This document shows positions 21,976 to 30,943 of a stretch of 64,000 bases of DNA, one piece after another; the stretch's first letter is position 1; every line of letters starts with the position of its first letter. Source of the DNA: Acheta domesticus (Eukaryota; Arthropoda; Insecta; Orthoptera; Gryllidae); the NCBI GenBank assembly GCA_031308135.1, contig JAHLJT010008756.1, positions 72,761,821 to 72,825,820 of the forward strand, written 5' to 3'. A program made the translations under genes and the position numbers. The notes below the pieces were generated by a model that saw only the letters and a list, made by a program, of their open reading frames with translations, searched no databases and was not told where the DNA came from.

Positions 21976-23000
21976 CTTTCTCTGATGGAACAGGTTCTGC
22001 GTTGAATGTTTCTCGGTGGTTGTCGCTGTAACGTTTTGGTTTTGTTGACGTCGCCTGGGTGCTTGGAGTATTAGCTGAACGGCCTACGCATATGACACCA
22101 TCGCTGGAAATACCTGCGTGGTTTCCGGTGGGCAACGCAACCCTTTGATATTCATTACCAGATACATCTCAGGCCCTTGTCAGTTTATTTTATTTTCATG
22201 TGTTTCTTTTATTAATAATATTAGTACAATTAACTATTATTACTTTTACTATTGTATTAATATGATTAATAGTGTATTTCGTATTCATGAATTGCTCCGG
22301 TATATTTATATAACAGTTGCCTACATTTCGCCAAACATGCAACACTTGCAGTTTATATTAGTTGTTTTTGTGAATAATCGTTACTAGGCAATAAATATTG
22401 AAATGATAAGTTTTGTGAACTGCTGTCATAACTGCAACATTTATTTATTTATAGTTTTTGGTTACGATCACAAAAAGCACAAAGTTATCAAGCTTTTGCT
22501 TTCTTAACTAATTTCCTATTGCTTACATTTTCCAATATTGACTTTATAATATTTATATTATTATTATTATTATCATTATTATTATCATCATCATTGCATT
22601 TACATAATTGTTTTTCTTTTGCGCCCATTCGATCAACGAAATAAAGTGTTTGTACAAAATTGCTAAAATGTAACAAATAAAAAATTACTAAACGAAATAC
22701 AAATTAAGGCCAATATAAAGAGCCTATTACGAAAATTAAAATGTCAATTTCGAAAAAGTCTACCAGAACAAACAGTGTCTTTCTCTAGCTCAATGTTTTC
22801 AATAAATGTTGAAGAAAAATAAAGGTTATCTCTCTTGTACACTTTTTTTATTAAATTGTTTTCTTAAAAATAATTATGCACTAAACTAGGTGACATATTG
22901 CCCGAATAAATAGATATGAGGGATCCTTAGATGACCTTGCGATTGATCGTTGTTTCTGTAATGACGCTATTATATTTATTTCGTACCGAACATATTAATT
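21976..23000. other. Unassigned AT-rich sequence
   Basis: Contains an (ATT/ATC) run at 22557-22597. No gene. It ends at the left target duplication of the retrotransposon. Confidence 0.5.
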
Positions 23001-23012
23001 TAACTTTTTTCT
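23001..23012. repeat. Target-site duplication (3' side) of the jockey element
   Basis: TAACTTTTTTCT, identical to 27568-27579. The T-rich target fits first-strand priming by an A-tailed element. Confidence 0.92.
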
Positions 23013-23042
23013 TTCTTTTTTTTTTTATATATATATAACACA

Positions 23043-23048
23043 TTTATT
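23043..23048 (-). promoter_or_regulatory. Polyadenylation signal of the jockey element
   Basis: AATAAA on the minus strand, about 15-20 bases before the TA-repeat/A-tail boundary. Correctly placed to act in 3' end formation of the element RNA. Confidence 0.6.
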
Positions 23049-23179
23049 TATCTAGAAGAAGTACATCGTTCAGTGTATAATCACTTTACAAATGTTTTGC
23101 TTTGGCTTATACTAGTTAAAATATCTAAGCTAACTTATCCTAAACATTGAAGAGGATACTCTAGGGGAGAACCTCGAGG

Positions 23180-25903
23180 TTAATTGTCTTGGTTGGCTAA
23201 GATTTTTAGAAAGGCCTCAAATGGGAATCTATTTTTTATTCGAGTGTAAGAGGGATTTTTTGCTAATTTGAAGTGGGATGCTGCTGGTATGTCTGCTAGG
23301 TTTTGGTAGAAATTGTGCGATATATGGGCTATTCGGTTTATTATTGTATTCATGTTTAGTTCGGAATGAAGTTGTTTATTACTTATAAACCAGGGGGCAT
23401 TTGTAATTAATCTGATGAATTTGTTTTGAACTATTTGGAATTTATTCACATGTGTGGGGGCTGCATTTGTCCATACTGGGCATGCGTAGAGCATTAGTGG
23501 TCTTATCATAGTTTTATATAATATTGTAGAGTTTGTCAATGAGAGGGATTTGTGTTTGTTGATTAGTGGTCGGAGTTGGAATAATTTATTTCTTGCATGT
23601 TTAACTTTGATGTCAATATGGGATTTCCATGTTAATTTTGTGTCGAGGTAAAGTCCTAAATATTTTATGGGTTGTGAAGGTGGAGTCCAGGTGATAGGGG
23701 AGTTGTTTATTACTAACGGAGGGGGGAATGTAAATTTTCTGAATGAGAAGATTTTTGCTGTTGTTTTGTCAGGATTAAGTTGAATTTTCCAGATGTTTGC
23801 CCAGGTTTCAATTTTATTTAAGTGGTTTTGGATTTCTGATCGAAGGTTATTTAATGAGTATCCTGAGGCAAATAGGGCTGTATCGTCTGCAAATTGAGCA
23901 ATGTTGGAATCTGTTGATGAAGGAATGTCTGAGATGTATATGTTGAATAATGTCGGTGATAATGGGGAGCCTTGTGGGACGCCTGCTTTGATAATATGGG
24001 GAGTGGAGTGGTGATTGTTGACTATTACTGAGAATGTACGGTCTGTAAGGAAACTTCTGATGACATGAATTATATAAGTTGGGGTTCCAGCTTTTATTAG
24101 TTTGTAGATAAGGGCCGGGTGCCAGATTCTGTCAAAAGCTTGCGTGATGTCCAGGAATGTGGATATTGTATGTTGCTTTTTCTGAAATGCAGTATGGATG
24201 TGTTCTGTTATTCTAAGTAGTTGGTGGGCAGTTGAGTGGTGAGCAATGAATCCGAATTGATGTTTGGGAATTATGTTTATGTTTTGAAGATGTTGGTTTA
24301 ATCTGGCAAGGATTAGTTTTTCGAATATTTTGGCAATAACGGGGAGTAGACTGATGGGCCGGTAACTGTCAACTTTGGAGTGATTTTTGTTTGGTTTCGG
24401 AATAGGGTGGATTATTGAATGTTTCCAAGTTTGGGGGAAGTATCCAGTTCTTAAAATTGAATTATAAATATTGTTTAGGAAGGCTAAGGCTGACGGTGGG
24501 AGATTCTTTAAGATTATTGAACTGATTTTGTCGTGCCCGGGGGCTTTCTTATTTGGTAGTTTCTGAATAAGTGTTTTTATTTCGCGGGGGGAGATGTATT
24601 TTATTCTGTGGGGTATGTTAAAGATGGGGGAAGAGGCTATTTGAAGGATTTCGGGGTGCTTGGTGTGAAAAGGAGAATTATTGGGCGTAAAAGTATTTTG
24701 GAAATGCTTTGCTAAGGCTTCTGCTTTGGCGCTAGGAGAGTGTATTTTTCCTGTGTTAGTTGATAGAGGTGGAATTGAATTTGTTTTTTTCAGTATTTTT
24801 TTAGTAAATTGCCATAGAGAGTTATTTCTTACGTTTAGAGATTGTAATAGGGTAGTGTATTGGTGCTGTCTGTAAGTGTACAAAACCCGTTTGCAAATGT
24901 TATTTAAGTGATTGTATTCTTTTTTGATAGATGGTATTCTTAATGAGTTCCAGAGTCTTCTGGTTTTATTTTTTAATTTAATTAGTTGGATTATTTGAGT
25001 AGGTAGAGGTTTTCTTACTTTAGTATTAGGGTCCAGAATTTTGTTTTTTTGTAATTTGTTTATTTCTTTAATTATTGTATTGTTGAATGTTGATATTGCG
25101 TCGTCAATGTCTGTTGGAGATTTTAATGTTTTAAACGGAGGGATTGAGATGTTTATATTTCTGTTAAATGATTTCCAATTTATATTAAGTGTGTTTAGAG
25201 ATAGCGAGGAGAGAGGATTTGGAGGGGGTACTGGAAGTCGGGTAGAGATAATGACTGGGATGTGATCAGAGTCCAATTCATGGTACGTAAGTGAATTTAG
25301 TTGGGAACTGAAATTTGTGAGTGCTATGTCGAGGATGTCTGGATTTTTTTGTGAATCAAAGGGATAGTGGGTAGGATCTGGGGGGGCAATAATATAGAAG
25401 GGTATTTGTGATTGTAATTTATGTAGGAAGTTGCCTGCCGAGTTGGAGACTCGGCATCCCCATGAGTGATGTTTAGCATTGAGGTCTCCTATGATGATTG
25501 TTGGGGTGGGTAATTGCAACAATGTGGATATGTTGATATTGTTTATTTTAATTTTGGGAGGTTTGTATGCTGTTATTACGTTGAGGTCAATCTTATTATT
25601 TAATGGAATTTTAATTGCTATTGTTTCGAGGTCGGGGGTGGGCGGTGGGATGAACTGATAATGTGGGACGTTTTGTTTGATTAATATTAGGACACCTCCT
25701 CCTTGATCATTTTCTCTGTCAGATCTATATGTATTGAAACCTGGAATTGAAAAGTTCATTGAACTATTGAGGCGAGTTTCTGTTATGCAAGCTATATCTA
25801 CTGATTTTTGTTGGATGAAATGATTTAGTTCGGTTTTTTTATTTGAGATACTGTTTGAGTTCCAATTGAGGATGATAAAGTTTTTAAGGGGAAGATTGGC
25901 CAT
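23180..25903 (-). CDS. Jockey ORF2: endonuclease and reverse transcriptase polyprotein (907 aa)
   Basis: Makes the nick at the target and copies the element RNA into DNA there. Residues 8-220 form an AP-like endonuclease: LNWNS (N13), ITETR (E42), QGGGVLILI (68-76), IIIGDLNAKHHSWG (D140, N142), NPDILDIALTN (187-197) and the catalytic SDH (212-214). Residues about 490-760 are the reverse transcriptase: YRPISLLPVIAKIFEKLI (514-531), QFGFIAHHST (549-558), FLDITQAFDRIW (D585), GVPQGSPLSPTLFNIYISDI (641-660), the FADD catalytic box (671-674), QLNPDKT (708-714) and IKYLGLYLD (746-754). The C-terminal APWFISNKQLH block (836-846) is typical of jockey proteins. Length is near the roughly 900 aa usual for this clade. 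The start ATG lies inside the end of ORF1 (20-nt overlap, +1 frame), so its translation probably depends on termination-reinitiation or leaky scanning. Intact. Confidence 0.97.
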   Translation of the reverse strand: MANLPLKNFIILNWNSNSISNKKTELNHFIQQKSVDIACITETRLNSSMNFSIPGFNTYRSDRENDQGGGVLILIKQNVPHYQFIPPPTPDLETIAIKIPLNNKIDLNVITAYKPPKIKINNINISTLLQLPTPTIIIGDLNAKHHSWGCRVSNSAGNFLHKLQSQIPFYIIAPPDPTHYPFDSQKNPDILDIALTNFSSQLNSLTYHELDSDHIPVIISTRLPVPPPNPLSSLSLNTLNINWKSFNRNINISIPPFKTLKSPTDIDDAISTFNNTIIKEINKLQKNKILDPNTKVRKPLPTQIIQLIKLKNKTRRLWNSLRIPSIKKEYNHLNNICKRVLYTYRQHQYTTLLQSLNVRNNSLWQFTKKILKKTNSIPPLSTNTGKIHSPSAKAEALAKHFQNTFTPNNSPFHTKHPEILQIASSPIFNIPHRIKYISPREIKTLIQKLPNKKAPGHDKISSIILKNLPPSALAFLNNIYNSILRTGYFPQTWKHSIIHPIPKPNKNHSKVDSYRPISLLPVIAKIFEKLILARLNQHLQNINIIPKHQFGFIAHHSTAHQLLRITEHIHTAFQKKQHTISTFLDITQAFDRIWHPALIYKLIKAGTPTYIIHVIRSFLTDRTFSVIVNNHHSTPHIIKAGVPQGSPLSPTLFNIYISDIPSSTDSNIAQFADDTALFASGYSLNNLRSEIQNHLNKIETWANIWKIQLNPDKTTAKIFSFRKFTFPPPLVINNSPITWTPPSQPIKYLGLYLDTKLTWKSHIDIKVKHARNKLFQLRPLINKHKSLSLTNSTILYKTMIRPLMLYACPVWTNAAPTHVNKFQIVQNKFIRLITNAPWFISNKQLHSELNMNTIINRIAHISHNFYQNLADIPAASHFKLAKNPSYTRIKNRFPFEAFLKILANQDN

Positions 25904-27317
25904 AATTGTTACTTAAATACGATGTTATTGAGTTCTGTATGCTTTGTATTATTGTTGGAATTATTGAGGATATGATACTTGATATGTAGTTAGTTATTGA
26001 GTGAATTATATTCTGTAGAGTTGGAGTGAAAGTATTGTTGTTTGTGGAGTGATTGTTGTTAGTTGGATTGAATGTTTGGTTTGTGGTAGTGTTAGAACGG
26101 GGTGGCTGGGTTTGGTTGTTATGGTTTAATTGAGTGAAATGTGGGATTTCTCTTACTTGTGGAAGTGAAGGAAAGTTTGATAGATTAAATGAAGGTGATG
26201 GAGTAGGTAAAGAATTTTCTATGATTCTCTGAGATATAATATTTTGCCTTTTGTCTATTAATTTTTGATAATAAGGACATTCATTAGATCGAAGGTCTCC
26301 CCTATGGGCTCCATTACAGAGTTTACATTTTAGATTATTATTTTTAGTGGGGCATTGCGCAGTGAAGTGGTCTTTGGCACAAAACGCGCACGAAATGTTG
26401 TAATTACAATGATTACGTGTATGACCGAAGTCTAAGCATCTTAAGCACTGAATTGGACCTTTTGATTTCTTTCTTTTTTCTGGTTTAACTATTGAATTGC
26501 ACACGTTATTTATTTGGAGGACGGATTCTATTTTGTCTTTACCACTAAACTCCACTGCTACCACTGGAATTGGGACATTGTCTTTCATTAGTCTAGTTAC
26601 TTTGATGACTGACTGATATTGGGATTTTATGTCTGTTAAAATTTCTTCTTCTGTAATTGATGGATGGATATTTTTTATCACTATTGAAAATTTTTTACAA
26701 GAGGGGTCACTATAAGTATGAAATTGTTTGTTAGTTTCAATAAAATGTTTTACAGCACTGCGGAAATCTTGTGTGGTCCGGAATTGAATTTTAATTTTGT
26801 TGGTCTTGAATTCTGTTGTGAAATTATTAGATATTTTATTTTTAATTTCGCAAATAAGTTCGGCATGATTGCTTGTGGCGGTGACAAAAATTGGCGGAAT
26901 TTTCTTTGGATCAGATGATTCTTCAGGCAATTGTTCATTAAGAAAGCCAAATCTATTGGAAATTTTTACGTTGTAGAGATTCTGGAGGTCTGAGTTATTA
27001 TTATGATGGATGTTACCTTGCGTTGCCGCGCGTTTGCTGTCACCTTCTTCGCAGTTCTCTATCGGTCTTTTACCGGCTAGAGTCCCAGCGGGCGCCTGGT
27101 TGGAGGTTGACGGGATGCCAGATGATAAAGCAGAGGGGCTGGTGTCCATCGGTGATGTGGTAGGGGGCGTTTGATACGCACCCATTTGGAAGTTGCTGGA
27201 TTGATCTGCCGAGTGAGATTCCATATTGCTGGTTGGCAAAGGTGTTGCTTCACCGTTTAATGTGATTAGGGCCGCACTAATTAACTCCCGTGTGATGACA
27301 TTGTTTTCGTTGCTCAT
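25884..27317 (-). CDS. Jockey ORF1: Gag-like RNA-binding protein (477 aa)
   Basis: Nucleic-acid-binding partner of ORF2, expected to package the element RNA. Residues 1-130 are a disordered Ser/Thr/Pro-rich lead. Residues about 140-280 include AVKHFIETNKQFHTY (188-202) followed by FSIVIKNIHPSITEEEI (210-226), the pattern of the PRE/C2HC-associated domain found before Gag zinc knuckles in insect non-LTR elements. Three knuckles follow: C291-x2-C294-x4-H299-x4-C304, C310-x2-C313-x3-H317-x4-C322 and C331-x2-C334-x3-H338-x8-C347. The tail (390-430) is Asn/Thr-rich, then 432-470 is an Ile/Ser-rich amphipathic-looking stretch that might mediate self-association (inference). Starts with MSNENN, the first ATG in frame after the 5' UTR. 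Confidence 0.95.
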   Translation of the reverse strand: MSNENNVITRELISAALITLNGEATPLPTSNMESHSADQSSNFQMGAYQTPPTTSPMDTSPSALSSGIPSTSNQAPAGTLAGKRPIENCEEGDSKRAATQGNIHHNNNSDLQNLYNVKISNRFGFLNEQLPEESSDPKKIPPIFVTATSNHAELICEIKNKISNNFTTEFKTNKIKIQFRTTQDFRSAVKHFIETNKQFHTYSDPSCKKFSIVIKNIHPSITEEEILTDIKSQYQSVIKVTRLMKDNVPIPVVAVEFSGKDKIESVLQINNVCNSIVKPEKRKKSKGPIQCLRCLDFGHTRNHCNYNISCAFCAKDHFTAQCPTKNNNLKCKLCNGAHRGDLRSNECPYYQKLIDKRQNIISQRIIENSLPTPSPSFNLSNFPSLPQVREIPHFTQLNHNNQTQPPRSNTTTNQTFNPTNNNHSTNNNTFTPTLQNIIHSITNYISSIISSIIPTIIQSIQNSITSYLSNNYGQSSP

Positions 27318-27567
27318 GAATGAGAGTTACAAACGATTGATGAACGCACTGCACTCACTAGTTTTGAATAACTTCGATGCACTGAATGAGTAGCACTTTG
27401 GATAGTTTAAACAAAATAATACTTGACTGGACGGACGAAACACTAGACAAATACTGAAGTCCGACCGAGACTGGTCTGGCCTTACTCGGCGCGGAGCGAT
27501 AGTAGCTGCTGATAGCGGAGCGACTGCTCTGGCCTGCAGCTGAAGCGAAAGTGGAGAAACTCTGTGA
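27318..27567 (-). promoter_or_regulatory. 5' UTR and presumed internal promoter of the jockey element
   Basis: The element RNA should start at or close to 27567, because jockey-type elements carry a downstream internal pol II promoter. The leader is GC-richer than its surroundings near 27480-27545. About 90-120 bases in lies CGGTCGGACTTCAGT. I cannot assign a precise initiator or DPE. The promoter role is inferred from clade biology. Confidence 0.5.
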
Positions 27568-27579
27568 TAACTTTTTTCT
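27568..27579. repeat. Target-site duplication (5' side) of the jockey element
   Basis: TAACTTTTTTCT, the perfect partner of 23001-23012. Confidence 0.92.
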
Positions 27580-28285
27580 ATGCAGGTCATCAGAGGATGA
27601 TGCTTTGATAAAGTTTGTAACCTTACAGTTAAAATATTCTGCCTGACCTATTTTGTTTTATAAATTAGGTAGGATTGACGTAAGAAATCGTTCGAGAACA
27701 CTGAAAGAATATCAAATTTCTCAGAAAGATTTTTAATGAAGTGTTTGAGAGCAGCTTCGATCAGATAATCTGAAACTTGAAATAAGATCTCGCTGATTTC
27801 AATCTGCGAACATGCTCTGCGGCATCGGTATCTTGGGATCATCTTGCATTTCACTGAAGTTTACATTACCAGTTTCTTGGAAATTCTGCAAAAAGTGCTA
27901 TTGGATGTTTTAGAGTGAATTTATAAGGATCGGAAGGAATTTGTGCATTGCAAGAAATGTTGAAGAAACAATCTCTGCACTTTTTTCTGGAATGCTGTTG
28001 CAGAATATTGATTAAAGAATGAGAGTAATGAAATTACAATTGTTACTAACGGCAAAAATATCTGCTTTGGTAAGCAAGATTCTGATGGAACTGGGAATGC
28101 AAAGTGCGTTCTTATACAATTCGTCTAATTTGTGTTTTAACTGATTTTATACGAGACCGCAAGTAAGGGCATTACACATTACGTAATACAGAGTATTTTC
28201 AATGAAAATATTAAAGTAAATTTTTTTCTTTCGTGAATCGTTCATCTTAGGATCCCGCGAACGTGCAAACGTACTCACAACGTAC
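27580..28285. other. Unassigned AT-rich sequence
   Basis: This was contiguous with 23000 before the retrotransposon inserted. No gene or repeat recognised. Confidence 0.45.
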
Positions 28286-28425
28286 CCACCGGGGACCAAT
28301 CATGTTTTCCTGGGGGTTAGTGTATGTGACTTCTTACTTTTGGGGATCAGCATTTCCTTGCTGAATCCATTTGGAAACCCCCATTTTGTTAGCCGTGAGG
28401 GGAAATATATTTATTAATATTATGA
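28286..28425 (-). mobile_element. Family B SINE fragment
   Basis: On the minus strand: GGCTAACAAAATGGGGG, then GGATTCAGCAAGGAAATGC with TGATCCCC, a short foldable segment. The same order occurs in the complete copy at 60318-60690. The tRNA head is missing here. Confidence 0.55.
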
Positions 28426-28440
28426 TTAAATAATATATCA

Positions 28441-28735
28441 AGGATGGCTCTTGGGCAGCGTACTAGCCTCCCGTAGTGTGCTCCCAGGTTCGATTCCCAG
28501 GCGAGGCAAAAATAAAGTTATAGCTTTCCTTTAAAATCGTCTCAGTTTCTGTAGCTATGAAACGAAGAAGAGCTCAGGCAGGCGGAGTTAACCAGTTGCA
28601 GTGAAGGGAATACGTCATATTCGCAACTTGTCTATCTTACCCCACAAGCGTGGGAATTAAATAGGCCCAGACATGGGCGACACTGTTAGCTAGCCCGCAA
28701 AGTCGGACAATCGACCCACAATGCCAAATAAATCC
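28441..28735 (+). mobile_element. Family E tRNA-headed SINE
   Basis: The head has an A-box-like ATGGCTCTTGGGCAGCG (about 28444-28460) and a perfect B box GGTTCGATTCC (about 28489-28499), then CAGGCGAGGC. A body of about 230 bases follows, ending near ATGCCAAATAAATCC. The head cannot be folded into a canonical tRNA with a matching acceptor stem, so I call it a SINE rather than a tRNA gene. A truncated relative is at 54235-54300. Confidence 0.65.
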
Positions 28736-28773
28736 ATACAATATTAACTATAACACCGAGCTTCATCACTGTC

Positions 28774-28825
28774 ATAATCCTCGGGTATGATACCCGAGGA
28801 TTATCCATCCGGATATAATCCTCGG
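28774..28825. repeat. Perfect 31-bp hairpin with a third repeat arm
   Basis: ATAATCCTCGGGTAT-G-ATACCCGAGGATTAT (28774-28804) is a perfect inverted repeat with one central base. A further direct copy of ATAATCCTCGG follows at 28815-28825. Possibly the end of a fold-back or Helitron-like element. No gene. Confidence 0.85.
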
Positions 28826-29160
28826 ACATGTAAGATGTATCGTGCTGGTATGTGGTGGATATATTCTGCCGGCTTCCGTAGAACTCTAGCGTTACTGCGT
28901 GCGTGTGTGCTTATCGGGAATTAGCAACTTACTACATCAATCAGTTGATCATTTTTGATTCCGCGAGCCGTCGAAATGATTTGTTTTTCATAAAATAGTT
29001 ATAGTATGATTAGAGAACGTCTAATCTATTTAATAACTGCACCGATTTTATACAATAAAATTTATATGTTATTTTAAGGGAAACGAAATTGTAAAATCAG
29101 AGTTAGTCGAATTCATTAAATATTGCTTATTTCTAAAAATGTATTCGTCATTTTAATTAT
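28826..29160. other. Unassigned sequence
   Basis: Nothing recognised. Confidence 0.4.
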
Positions 29161-29164
29161 TCCA

Positions 29165-29199
29165 AAATCATTGAAGATCTCCCGACACTGGTGTTAGTG

Positions 29200-29255
<56 letters not shown>

Positions 29256-29695
29256 GTAAGTAAGTAAGTAAGTAAGGGGGGAGGGCAAGAAAGAGGAAGA
29301 AAAGATGGCTCCTGCATTTGCCTGTTGTTGATCGGAGAGACCACGGAAAACAAACGACCGGAGCAGTCGGCCGCTAGAATTCTCCTCCAGATAGCGGTAG
29401 AATTCGACCCAGCTCAGCAACTAGTGACAAAAATTCTACCACCGTTTGTACTCGACCCTTAGGATCTCCCGGGCAGATGAACTGTAGTGACATCAAATCG
29501 TCTGTTTCGTCGCCTCAGTAATACCTTCTTTCCGCTAGTTGGTGAAAGGAGCGTAGCGGAATTTGCGTGGTCAGACGGAAGAGCAGACCTCATGGCCTGA
29601 GTCTCGCCACGTAAAATAAGGCATCAATTCAATTCAATTCAATTCAATTCAATCATTTGATGCTCTGAGCCACCTTTCCTGTCATGTAAAATGAA
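29165..29695 (-). mobile_element. Family A SINE, copy A7, carrying a nested insertion
   Basis: Minus-strand head GGTGGCTCAGAGCATC at the right end, then (after an insertion of about 157 bp at 29495-29652) CGGGAGATCC, GAATTCTACCGCTATCTGG, AGAATTCTAGCGGCCGAC, GTTTTCCGTGGTCTCTCCGA and the CA tract, here expanded to a (GT)n of about 52 bases on the plus strand (29202-29253) plus (AAGT)n at 29253-29275. It ends just after the CA tract, so the 3' structured half is absent. Confidence 0.8.
29495..29652 (+). mobile_element. Nested small retroposed RNA with (AATTC)n tail
   Basis: About 157 bases interrupt SINE A7 at a point where A2 and A11 are continuous. The insert begins AATCGTCTGTTTCGTCG, is locally foldable (CGTGG...CCACG enclosing AGACCTCA/TGAGTCT), and ends in a (AATTC)n tail at 29625-29652. 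A short ATCA is repeated at both junctions. It looks like a retroposed copy of a small structured RNA. I do not recognise the parent. Confidence 0.5.
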
Positions 29696-29839
29696 GGTAA
29701 CAATGTGTGTCGACTAACTCAGTCTAGTCAGCTAAACTGATTTTCGTTACAAGTATTTTCGATACATGGTCGATTATGGCCTAAATTAGGATATCATGAT
29801 CGGCTTGGTGGTGCCCAGATTTGAACGTAATTTAAAAAG

Positions 29840-30060
29840 CTTAGAATGTGAGGTTATCGCGGCTGGGGCGGTGCCCCGCTGGTAGGAGACTCCTGCCCCC
29901 CCACCCGCACAAGCTGACGTGTAGGTCGGTGTCGGGTTCTCACAGTTTAGTGTGTGCGAGGTTGATCACCGCCACTTACAATTATAAAAAACATACACTA
30001 AACTTGCAGGAATAATAACCAAGGCAATTGGCGCATCCCAAACTAATCAATGAATGAATA
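29840..30060 (+). mobile_element. Family A SINE, copy A8 (3' half)
   Basis: GCGGCTGGGGCGGTGCCCCGC, AGGAGACTCCT in place of the usual GGGGGAAACCCC hairpin, AGCTGACGTGTAGGTCGGT, and 3' end GGCAATTGGCGCATCCCAAA with AATCAATGAATGAATAA. Both hairpins remain pairable although the sequence differs. Confidence 0.8.
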
Positions 30061-30069
30061 AAACAATTT

Positions 30070-30340
30070 CTCACGGACCTTCAGTGGCCTGACAAGCAGT
30101 GGTTGGCGATCGTAGTGCTAAGCGTGCATGTGTGCGAGAGCGTGTGCGAGGATCATCGGTAAGCAGTAGTAATTGCTTGTGTGTGTGACGACGGCACCTG
30201 ACACTCCATTTATTACTTGCTGGGAGTGGCCGGAAACGCCATCCAAGGTCACTTCTTTGGCTGCTTACGCTAATTATTGCAGCACAGTGTGTTTGCGCAA
30301 AGACCACTATTCGCTCTGACGTCACGGGAGAGCAATTATG
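30070..30340. promoter_or_regulatory. Candidate enhancer or conserved non-coding element
   Basis: Unique, moderate-GC sequence directly after SINE A8. It holds CCATTTATTAC, CAAGGTCACTTC (nuclear-receptor half site), ACGCTAATTATTGC (homeodomain) and TGACGTCA (CRE, about 30317-30324) within 150 bases. The 84-codon minus-strand frame is unconvincing. The regulatory role is inferred from motif clustering only. Confidence 0.3.
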
Positions 30341-30940
30341 TAAATATGTTTTAAGTATTTAAGGGCTTGTTTTAAATTTTAACAAGTTTTCTGTGTCTGG
30401 GAACTCGAAATGAATTTTCTCGAAGTCAATTGATTTTGTACAAAGGTTAGATTCATCTAAAGACGAGCATTAACCAAGGTGTTTTGATATAGAAGTCAGT
30501 AGTGAGGACGTTTAAACTTCTGAGAGTGTCTATCCTGAAAGGAATGTGTGTTCAACTGCCAAATGCATACCGTGTGTAAGAACTTTTAAGAGATCGCTAA
30601 ACATCACCAGACGTAAAAATAAATTTTGCCAAATAATTAACTCACTTTATTAAAAACAAAACAAAAACGATCACATGAGGCAAGATACGTTCTTATTTTT
30701 ACAAATAAATGTATAATCTCTGAGATATTCGGAGATTTCAAAAATGACATCTTTGTCGTTTTGGTCAATATTGCTGGAATAATTTGAATAAATTTGGTAA
30801 ACCATAGCATAAAAATATAATCTGGTCGATCCTTGTAGAAACATCCCCTTCTTAAGCGATCTCAGCCTGTTGACCGCAGGGAGCAAACTTATGTATTCTC
30901 TACATAAGTTTCTAAAACACATTTCCATCGCATTTCGCAT
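30341..30940. other. Unassigned AT-rich sequence
   Basis: Nothing recognised. An 89-codon minus-strand frame at 30671-30940 has no familiar domain. Confidence 0.4.
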
Positions 30941-30943
30941 ATG

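Larger units (their letters stand above)
23013..27567 (-). mobile_element. Full-length jockey-clade non-LTR retrotransposon, 4555 bp
   Basis: A complete element in minus orientation. Its 5' end lies at 27567, followed by a 5' UTR of about 250 bases, ORF1 (27317-25884), an overlapping ORF2 (25903-23180), a 3' UTR of about 150 bases with AATAAA (complement at 23043-23048), a TA repeat and an A-rich tail (seen as T-rich sequence at 23013-23026). A 12-bp perfect duplication on both sides shows target-primed insertion with no 5' truncation. Both ORFs are free of stops and frameshifts, and the endonuclease and polymerase catalytic residues are present. There is no RNase H domain, as expected for the jockey clade and unlike the I clade. 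It looks young and could be retrotransposition-competent. Which named family it belongs to I cannot tell. Confidence 0.95.

Noticed and set aside
27650..27860. Exon on the minus strand (68 codons)
   Set aside because: No splice support and AT-rich. No similarity recognised.
28441..28506. tRNA gene on the plus strand
   Set aside because: Good B box, but no matching acceptor or anticodon stem. A body follows, and a second truncated copy exists.
29157..29420. His/Thr-repeat protein
   Set aside because: Translation of the (GT)n tract inside SINE A7.
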